64,000 nucleotides of DNA, from positions 434,001-498,000 of the forward strand of contig NZ_SCKT01000001.1 of assembly GCF_014155765.1 (NCBI RefSeq), in the 5' to 3' direction. Origin of the DNA: Pantoea dispersa. Lineage in GTDB: Bacteria > Pseudomonadota > Gammaproteobacteria > Enterobacterales > Enterobacteriaceae. Made by a program: the position numbers and the translations under genes. Of the stretch, positions 57,821 through 64,000 are shown piece by piece. The number at the start of each line of letters is the position of its first letter. Within the stretch, counting starts at the first letter, position 1. Under the pieces are notes generated by a model. That model had not been told where the DNA came from. It worked only from the letters and a program-made list of their open reading frames with translations, and did not search any database.

Positions 57821-58279
57821 TTAGATGCGACGCGCCTGCCAGAATACTTTGCGCCAGTAAACATTATCCAGCGAGGAGCGGATCACGCCCTGGCTGGTGG
57901 AGGCGTGAATGAAGGTATTGTCGGTGTCATAGATGCCTACGTGCAGACCATTTTCGCCGCTGCCGGTTTTGAAAAATACCAGGTCGCCGGGCAGCAGATC
58001 GCTTTTATCGATGCGCGTACCGATATCAGTCTGATCAATCGTTGAGCGCGGCAGCTGCAGGTCAAAGCGGTCACGAAAGGTCAGGTAGACAAAACCCGAG
58101 CAATCCACGCCACCGCGGCTTAACCCGCCATAGCGATAAGGCGTACCGCGCCAGCGGCTGAGCTGATCGTTAAGTTGCGCAATCACGGTGATGGAGTCAG
58201 ACAGACGGCCATTGGGCGGCGGCGCATGATGGCTACAGCCCGCCAGCAGCAACACGAGGAGAAACAGGGTCAGCCGCAT
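57821..58279 (-). CDS. nlpC: NlpC/P60 lipoprotein NlpC
   Basis: NlpC is a predicted periplasmic cysteine peptidase acting on cell-wall peptides. The 152-residue precursor has a lipobox LLAGC (Cys about residue 15) and the NlpC/P60 domain, with the catalytic cysteine in GVDCSGFVYLTFRDRF and the histidine in NGLHVGIYDTDNTFIHAS. ATG 58279 starts the signal peptide; 21 upstream in-frame codons are rejected. It is encoded downstream of btuD, as in E. coli. Confidence 0.94.
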   Translation of the reverse strand: MRLTLFLLVLLLAGCSHHAPPPNGRLSDSITVIAQLNDQLSRWRGTPYRYGGLSRGGVDCSGFVYLTFRDRFDLQLPRSTIDQTDIGTRIDKSDLLPGDLVFFKTGSGENGLHVGIYDTDNTFIHASTSQGVIRSSLDNVYWRKVFWQARRI

Positions 58280-58343
58280 CAGAATAGTCCTTAAAAACGT
58301 CGTCCGGCTGACACTGTAGCGACAAAGCGGCGCGGCGCGCAAG

Positions 58344-59090
58344 TCAGGGAAGATAAAGCAGCGGCCCCTGTGGCGTCTCCAGCTGCACGAATTCGGCCTG
58401 ATAAAGCGGTTCCAGTCGCCCGGCAGTCAGCACCTCGCGCGCCCCGCCCTGACTGACTACGCGGCCCTGATGCATCAGCCAGACGCGGTCGGCATGGCGC
58501 AGGCTGTGGTTGAGATCGTGTCCGCTGGCGACAATGGCGATGCCGGCCTCGCTGAGCTGCAACAGCAGCTTATCCACCGCGCGCTGCTGTGCGATGTCGA
58601 GCGCGGTGAGCGGCTCATCCAGAATCAGTAACGCACCGCGCGGATTAATTGCCGGATGGATCTGCAGCACCACCGCCGCCAGGCGCACCCGCTGCCACTC
58701 ACCGCCGGAGAGCTGCGCCAGCGGACGCGTCAGCTTGTCCTGCAAGCCAAGCTGCAGCAGCAGGTCAGTGAGCGTCGCCTGCGCGTTATCGCCGCCCGGC
58801 GGGCTGTGCAGCCGCAGATAGTGCCACACCGGCAGCGCCGCAGGCGCCGGCTGCTGCTGGGGGAGCCAGGCGCGCTGCTGCGCCAGTGCGGCACCCGACC
58901 AGTTTCGCAGCGGCTGGCCGGCCAGCGTCAGCTGCCCTTCGGCGTCGAGCAGGCCAGCGAGCGCGGTCAGCAGCGTGCTCTTCCCGGCGCCGTTAGGGCC
59001 GACCACGTGCACGCGCTCACCGCGGCAGAGCGTCAGCTCCCCAGCGCTCAGCCGTCCGGGCACGCGCAGGTCGTGGCACTGCAGCAGCAT
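58344..59090 (-). CDS. btuD: Vitamin B12 ABC transporter ATPase BtuD
   Basis: BtuD powers cobalamin import through BtuC with the binding protein BtuF. The 248-residue ATPase has Walker A GPNGAGKSTLL (about residues 34-44), the signature LSGGEWQRVRLA and Walker B LLILDEPLTALD, followed by the H-loop SGHDLNH. The ATG overlaps the btuE stop by one base (TAATG), so translation is coupled. The cluster order btuC-btuE-btuD-nlpC is the enterobacterial one. Confidence 0.95.
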   Translation of the reverse strand: MLLQCHDLRVPGRLSAGELTLCRGERVHVVGPNGAGKSTLLTALAGLLDAEGQLTLAGQPLRNWSGAALAQQRAWLPQQQPAPAALPVWHYLRLHSPPGGDNAQATLTDLLLQLGLQDKLTRPLAQLSGGEWQRVRLAAVVLQIHPAINPRGALLILDEPLTALDIAQQRAVDKLLLQLSEAGIAIVASGHDLNHSLRHADRVWLMHQGRVVSQGGAREVLTAGRLEPLYQAEFVQLETPQGPLLYLP

Positions 59091-59635
59091 TACGCCGCCA
59101 GCGCCTGCTCAATGCGCTTCAGAATGATCGGATCGTCCGGCGTCATGTCCGGCGAGAAGCGCGCGATCACCTCACCCTGTTTATTGATGAGGAATTTTTC
59201 GAAATTCCACAGGATATCGCCCGGCGCTTTTGGCGCGCGGCCTTTGCTCTCCATGCGCTCAAGGAAACCGCTGCCTGCCGGGCGTTCGGCTTCCGGCTGC
59301 GCGGCGACCAGCTGACGGTACAGTGGATGCCGCTGCTCGCCGTTGACGTCCGTTTTGTCGAACAGCGGGAAGGTTACGCCGTACGTGGTGCTGCAGAAGG
59401 TTTTGATCTCTTCATTGCTGCCCGGTTCCTGCTCGAGAAACTGATTGCAGGGGAAGCCCAGCACGCTGAAATCTTTGTCCTGCCAGGCCTTCTGCAGCGA
59501 CTCCAGCTGTTCATACTGCGGCGTCAGGCCGCATTTTGATGCTACGTTAACCACCAGCAGCACCTTGCCCTGATACTGTGCCAGCGTGGTTTTTTCACCG
59601 TCCAGCGTAACCAGTTCTGTCTGATAAAGGCTCAT
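59090..59635 (-). CDS. btuE: Glutathione/thioredoxin peroxidase BtuE
   Basis: BtuE is a non-selenium glutathione-peroxidase-family enzyme that reduces peroxides; it is not required for B12 transport despite its place in the btu cluster. The 181-residue protein has the catalytic cysteine in NVASKCGLTPQYEQL (about residue 36), the glutamine region LGFPCNQFLEQEPG and the tryptophan/asparagine motif ILWNFEKFLIN. A 39-bp gap separates it from btuC. Confidence 0.95.
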   Translation of the reverse strand: MSLYQTELVTLDGEKTTLAQYQGKVLLVVNVASKCGLTPQYEQLESLQKAWQDKDFSVLGFPCNQFLEQEPGSNEEIKTFCSTTYGVTFPLFDKTDVNGEQRHPLYRQLVAAQPEAERPAGSGFLERMESKGRAPKAPGDILWNFEKFLINKQGEVIARFSPDMTPDDPIILKRIEQALAA

Positions 59636-59674
59636 CGTCGATTCCCGTTGTTGATTGCACTGTGCCAGCCGCAG

Positions 59675-60658
59675 CTAGCGCGAAGACTTTACTAATAACA
59701 TGATAAACAGCGGCGCGCCGAGCGTGGCAGTGACCACCCCAATCGGCAGCTCGGCTGAGGTGAGCACCAGCCGTGCCAGAATGTCCGCCCCCAGCAGTAC
59801 CGCCGCGCCCGCCAGCGCCGCGGCCGGCAGCAGGTAGCGATGATCGCTCAGGCCGCTGAGGCGCAGCAGATGGGGGATAACCAGTCCGACAAATCCAATC
59901 GCACCGGCCATCGCCACGCTGACGCCCACCAGCCAGCCCATCGCCAGCACCAGCAGATTACGCCACAGCAGCAGTGGCAGGCCGAGCTGCCGCGCCGACA
60001 CCTCCCCCAGCGCCAGCAGATTAAGCGTCCGGGCACTGGCCAGCAGCGCCAGCGTCACCGGCAGCAGCGCCAGCATCATCCAGCCGTAGCGCCAGTCGAT
60101 ACCGCTAAATCCACCCATCATCCAGTACATCAGCTGGCGCAGATCGAGGCTAGTGCTAAAGTACACCGCCCACGTCATGATGGCGCTACAGATAATGCCG
60201 AGCGCCACGCCGGTCAGCAGCAGACGGCTGACCGACAGCTGACGATGGGCAAAATGCAGCAGGATCAGCGTGATCAGCAGCGCGCCCGCCATCGCTGCCA
60301 GCGCCAGGCTCCACAGTGCGCCGTTACCCAGCAGCACCGCCAGCACCAGGCCGATGCCGGCGCCGTTCGATACGCCCAGCAGCCCGGGCTCCGCCAGCGG
60401 ATTGTTGAACAGCGCCTGCATCACCACGCCGCAGACTGCCAGCGCCGCGCCCACCAGCAGCACCGCCAGGGTGCGCGGCAGGCGAAGCTGCCAGACGAAC
60501 AGATCGCCGCTGGCAGAAAACCATTGCAGCGGAGAAATCCAGCTGTCGCCCGTGCACAGACTGAGCACCAGCAGCAGCAGCACTGCGGCAGTAAGCGCGC
60601 CGAGCCAGCGCCGGCTGCGACGGTCGGCCTGTTGGGCCAGCTGATCCAGCAGAGTCAT
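59675..60658 (-). CDS. btuC: Vitamin B12 ABC transporter permease BtuC
   Basis: BtuC forms the transmembrane channel for cobalamin import. The 327-residue protein has about ten membrane helices and conserved FecCD-family segments [38 protein letters not shown] and the coupling region [14 protein letters not shown] (here [16 protein letters not shown]). It is the first btu gene and is separated from ihfA by a terminator. No cobalamin riboswitch is seen upstream. Confidence 0.95.
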   Translation of the reverse strand: MTLLDQLAQQADRRSRRWLGALTAAVLLLLVLSLCTGDSWISPLQWFSASGDLFVWQLRLPRTLAVLLVGAALAVCGVVMQALFNNPLAEPGLLGVSNGAGIGLVLAVLLGNGALWSLALAAMAGALLITLILLHFAHRQLSVSRLLLTGVALGIICSAIMTWAVYFSTSLDLRQLMYWMMGGFSGIDWRYGWMMLALLPVTLALLASARTLNLLALGEVSARQLGLPLLLWRNLLVLAMGWLVGVSVAMAGAIGFVGLVIPHLLRLSGLSDHRYLLPAAALAGAAVLLGADILARLVLTSAELPIGVVTATLGAPLFIMLLVKSSR

Positions 60659-60753
60659 AAGTAAGATTGGCTGAGAAAACAGAGATTTGATTGTAGAGAG
60701 ATTACGCTAAAAAGAAAGCCGCGCCTGCAGCGTGCTGCCGGGATTGCGCGCAT

Positions 60754-60779
60754 AAAAAAGGCCGCTGAGCGGCCTTTTT
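60754..60779 (-). terminator. Terminator downstream of ihfA
   Basis: AAAAAGGCCGC / GCGGCCTTTTT stem with a 3-nt loop, ending the pheST-ihfA transcript before btuC. Confidence 0.9.
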
Positions 60780-60791
60780 GTCATACTGAAA

Positions 60792-61094
60792 TCAGTCAGC
60801 ATCCTTGGGTGACGCGTTCTCCACGCGACTTTTCAACTTCTGCCCCGGACGGAATGTCACCACGCGGCGGGCGGTGATTGGAATATCTTCCCCCGTCTTT
60901 GGGTTACGGCCCGGACGCTGGTTTTTGTCACGCAGATCAAAATTACCAAATCCGGACAGTTTTACCTGTTCTCCGTTTTCCAACGCGCGGCGAACTTCTT
61001 CGAAAAAAAGCTCTACCAACTCTTTGGCATCGCGTTTGCTCAACCCGAGTTTTTCAAACAGGTACTCTGACATTTCAGCTTTTGTAAGCGCCAT
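60792..61094 (-). CDS. ihfA: Integration host factor alpha subunit
   Basis: IHF-alpha pairs with IhfB to bend DNA at specific sites in transcription, replication and recombination. The 100-residue protein has the dimerising helices ([20 protein letters not shown]) and the beta-arm with [20 protein letters not shown], including the intercalating proline in RNPKTGE. It starts 4 bp after the pheT stop, so it is co-transcribed with pheST. Confidence 0.98.
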   Translation of the reverse strand: MALTKAEMSEYLFEKLGLSKRDAKELVELFFEEVRRALENGEQVKLSGFGNFDLRDKNQRPGRNPKTGEDIPITARRVVTFRPGQKLKSRVENASPKDAD

Positions 61095-61098
61095 AGGT

Positions 61099-63486
61099 TC
61101 AATCCCTCAAGGTTGCCTGGAATCGCTCTTTTAATGCTGCAACGCATTTGGCAACGGTCGCAGCAATCTCCTCTTCTTCGAGTGTCCGGCTGGTATCCTG
61201 CAAAATCAGGCTAATCGCGAGGCTCTTTTCACCCTCGTTTACGCCCTTACCACGGTACACGTCAAACAAGTTTACGCCAACTACCTGATTTACGCCAACT
61301 TTCTTACACTCCGCGATGATATCTGCTGCGGGCACATTTTCAGCCACTACCACAGCGATGTCACGGCGGTTTGCCGGGAAGCGTGAGATCTCGCGCGCGT
61401 CAGGCAGGACGCGGTCTGCGACCTTATTCCAAAGCAGTTCAAACACTAAGGTGCGGCCGTTAAGATCCAGCTTACGTTCCAGCTCCGGATGAACCACCCC
61501 GATAAATCCGATTCGTTCGCCGGCTAAATAAATGCCTGCACTCTGTCCCGGATGCAGCGCCGGATTGGCTTCTGCACGGAACGAAATCGCGTCGAGTTTA
61601 CCGGTCAAATCCAGCAGCGACTCTAAATCGCCTTTCAAATCATAGAAGTCAACCGTCTGGCGCGCCAGATCCCAGTGCTCTTCGTAGCGGTTACCGCTCA
61701 GCACGCCTGCCAGCATAAGATCCTGACGGATGCCGAGATCGGCCTGCGTATCAGGCACAAAGCGTAAACCGCTCTCAAACAGGCGCACGCGGCTCTGCTG
61801 ACGGTTCTGGTTATACACCACGGCGCCGAGCAGACCGGTCCACAGCGACAGGCGCATCGCCGACATATCGCTGGAAATCGGGCTGGGCAGAATCAGCGCT
61901 TCTTCGCCCGGATGCAGCAGCTGCTGCACTTTCGGATCGACAAAGCTGTAGGTAATCGCTTCCTGATAGCCTTTATCCACCAGCAGGTTTTTGGCACGCT
62001 TCAGCGACAGATCGGCTTCACGGTGCTGGGTCATCAGCAGGCTGGCTTTCACCGGCACATCCGGAATGTTGTTGTAGCCGTATACGCGCGCCACTTCTTC
62101 GACCAGGTCTTCTTCGATGGCCATATCGAAGCGCCAGCTCGGGGCGACGGCCTGCCATTCGCCGTTGCCGACGGTGACGTCACAGCCGAGACGGGTCAGG
62201 ATATCGGTCACCTGCTCATCCGCAATGACGTGGCCAATCAGGCGGTCCAGCTTCTCACGGCGCAGCGTAATGGTGGCGCGCGCCGGCAGTTTGCTGGCAT
62301 CGGTCTGATCGATAACCGGGCCGGCTTCGCCGCCGCAAATCGCCAGCAGCAGCTGAGTGGCGCGCTCCAGCGCCTTATGCTGCAGCGCCGGATCGACACC
62401 GCGCTCGTAGCGGTGGGAAGCATCGGTATGCAGACCATGACGACGCGCACGACCGGTGATCGCCAGCGGATCGAAGAAGGCGCACTCAAACAGTACGTTC
62501 TGCGTCGCTTCGTTAACGCCGGAGTGCTCACCGCCGAAGATGCCCCCCATCGCCAGCGCTTTGTAGTGATCAGCAATCACCAGCGTATCGCTATGGAGGG
62601 TCGCTTCGCTGCCGTCGAGCAGCGTCAGGGTTTCCCCCTCTTTCGCCATGCGCACCACGATACCGCCGTCAATGCGGTCGAGATCGAAGGCGTGCATCGG
62701 CTGGCCGAGCTCCAGCAGCACGTAGTTAGTGATATCCACTACCGGATCGATCGAGCGGATACCGCAGCGGCGCAGTTTTTCGCGCATCCACAGCGGCGTT
62801 TCTGCTTTCACGTTTACGCCTTTTACCACGCGGCCCAGGTAGCGCGGGCAGGCATCGGTGGCGTCAACACGAATCGGGAAGGTGTCGCTAATGGTGGCTT
62901 TAACCGGCTCGATGACCGGCGCCTGCAGCGGCAGGCTATTGATCACCGCCACGTCACGCGCGATACCGATGATGCCCAGACAGTCGGCACGGTTCGGCGT
63001 CACGCTGATTTCGATGGTGTTGTCATCCAGCTGCAGGTACTGGCGAATATCGGTGCCCACCGGCGCATCGGCTGGCAGCTCGATAATACCGTTGTGATCG
63101 TCAGAAATCCCCAGCTCGGAGAACGAGCACAGCATGCCTTCTGACGGCTCACCGCGCAGTTTTGCCGCTTTGATTTTGAAATCGCCCGGCAGTACCGCAC
63201 CAACGGTCGCCACCGCCACTTTCAGCCCCTGACGGCAGTTTGGCGCGCCGCAGACGATATCCAGCAGGCGATCGCCACCGACGCTGATTTTGGTGACGCG
63301 CAGTTTGTCGGCGTTCGGGTGCTGGCCGCACTCCACCACTTCACCCACCACAACGCCATGAAACGCGCCTGCCACCGGGTCGACGCCGTCGACTTCCAGA
63401 CCGGCCATGGTGATTTGCTCAGACAGCGCGGCGCTGTCCAGGGCTGGATTTACCCATTCGCGTAACCAGAGTTCACTGAATTTCAT
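61099..63486 (-). CDS. pheT: Phenylalanine--tRNA ligase beta subunit
   Basis: PheT is the large subunit of the alpha2beta2 synthetase that charges tRNA-Phe. The 795-residue protein contains the N-terminal tRNA-binding OB-fold ([22 protein letters not shown], about residues 46-67), the B3/B4 editing domain, the B5 domain and the C-terminal anticodon-binding domain ([24 protein letters not shown]). It lies 14 bp downstream of pheS and 4 bp upstream of ihfA. Confidence 0.98.
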   Translation of the reverse strand: MKFSELWLREWVNPALDSAALSEQITMAGLEVDGVDPVAGAFHGVVVGEVVECGQHPNADKLRVTKISVGGDRLLDIVCGAPNCRQGLKVAVATVGAVLPGDFKIKAAKLRGEPSEGMLCSFSELGISDDHNGIIELPADAPVGTDIRQYLQLDDNTIEISVTPNRADCLGIIGIARDVAVINSLPLQAPVIEPVKATISDTFPIRVDATDACPRYLGRVVKGVNVKAETPLWMREKLRRCGIRSIDPVVDITNYVLLELGQPMHAFDLDRIDGGIVVRMAKEGETLTLLDGSEATLHSDTLVIADHYKALAMGGIFGGEHSGVNEATQNVLFECAFFDPLAITGRARRHGLHTDASHRYERGVDPALQHKALERATQLLLAICGGEAGPVIDQTDASKLPARATITLRREKLDRLIGHVIADEQVTDILTRLGCDVTVGNGEWQAVAPSWRFDMAIEEDLVEEVARVYGYNNIPDVPVKASLLMTQHREADLSLKRAKNLLVDKGYQEAITYSFVDPKVQQLLHPGEEALILPSPISSDMSAMRLSLWTGLLGAVVYNQNRQQSRVRLFESGLRFVPDTQADLGIRQDLMLAGVLSGNRYEEHWDLARQTVDFYDLKGDLESLLDLTGKLDAISFRAEANPALHPGQSAGIYLAGERIGFIGVVHPELERKLDLNGRTLVFELLWNKVADRVLPDAREISRFPANRRDIAVVVAENVPAADIIAECKKVGVNQVVGVNLFDVYRGKGVNEGEKSLAISLILQDTSRTLEEEEIAATVAKCVAALKERFQATLRD

Positions 63487-63500
63487 TGGATAACCTGCCC

Positions 63501-64000
<500 letters not shown>

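Noticed and set aside
60659-60791. Cobalamin riboswitch upstream of btuC
   Set aside because: The gap to ihfA holds only a terminator hairpin and is too short for a B12 element.
61912-63144. 410-codon open frame antisense to pheT
   Set aside because: Antisense shadow of a housekeeping gene; no recognisable motifs or ribosome site.

Overview
The window is a 64 kb chromosomal stretch from a member of the Enterobacterales. Gene order follows the Escherichia coli rsxC-to-pheS segment almost gene for gene. Proteins are near-identical to E. coli for core genes (pykF, sufBCDS, tyrS, pheT, lpp), but several E. coli genes are missing from the locus (lhr, sodB, ydhP, ydiH, ydiI/menI, the ydiL-fadK block) and a few extra genes are inserted. 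GC-rich sequence plus these differences suggest the Erwiniaceae (Pantoea/Erwinia-like). That placement is an inference from memory, not a database result. I saw no insertion sequence, prophage, CRISPR array, integrase or obvious frameshift.

Layout. 1-5261: the end of the Rsx/Rnf redox-pump operon (rsxC partial, D, G, E) running into nth. 5307-5993: an inserted GATase-like gene. 5994-8163: a 664-bp gene-free leader and dtpA. 8286-9873: an inserted LysR regulator and gstA. 9917-14382 (minus): pdxY, tyrS, pdxH, mliC, anmK. 14668-18873: slyB, slyA and the divergent SlyA-linked efflux set ydhIJK. 18874-21271 (minus): an unknown lipoprotein, sodC, ydhF, ydhL. 21492-26198: eptA, nemR-nemA, gloA, rnt. 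26252-33568: grxD, mepH, the 29-aa ynhF, purR, punR/punC, cfa, ribE. 33767-37839: mdtK, three tRNA-Val(GAC), pykF, lpp. 37915-44585 (minus): ldtE and the sufABCDSE operon. 44976-48464: an unrecognised small gene behind a near-consensus Fur box, then ydiJ. 48666-52747: ydiK, the sRNA gene rprA with its RcsB box, ppsA. 53195-58279: ppsR, aroH, selO, ydiV, nlpC. 58344-64000 (minus): btuD, btuE, btuC, ihfA, pheT and the 3' part of pheS.

How the genes work together. Several units concern oxidative, electrophile or iron stress: Rsx resets SoxR; Suf builds Fe-S clusters; NemR/NemA/GloA handle electrophiles; SodC, BtuE, GstA and GrxD handle peroxide, superoxide or thiol chemistry. Envelope functions are also dense (Lpp, LdtE, MepH, NlpC, MliC, SlyB, EptA, RprA). 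pykF and ppsA, the opposing PEP/pyruvate enzymes, each have a Cra-like site upstream. ppsR beside ppsA supplies its post-translational switch.

No clearly new multi-gene system stands out. The best leads are the Fur-box-linked 134-aa protein between suf and ydiJ, the GATase-like protein whose usual catalytic histidine is replaced, a second NemR-like operator in front of nemA, an orphan eptA with a possible PmrA box, and the unknown lipoprotein beside sodC.
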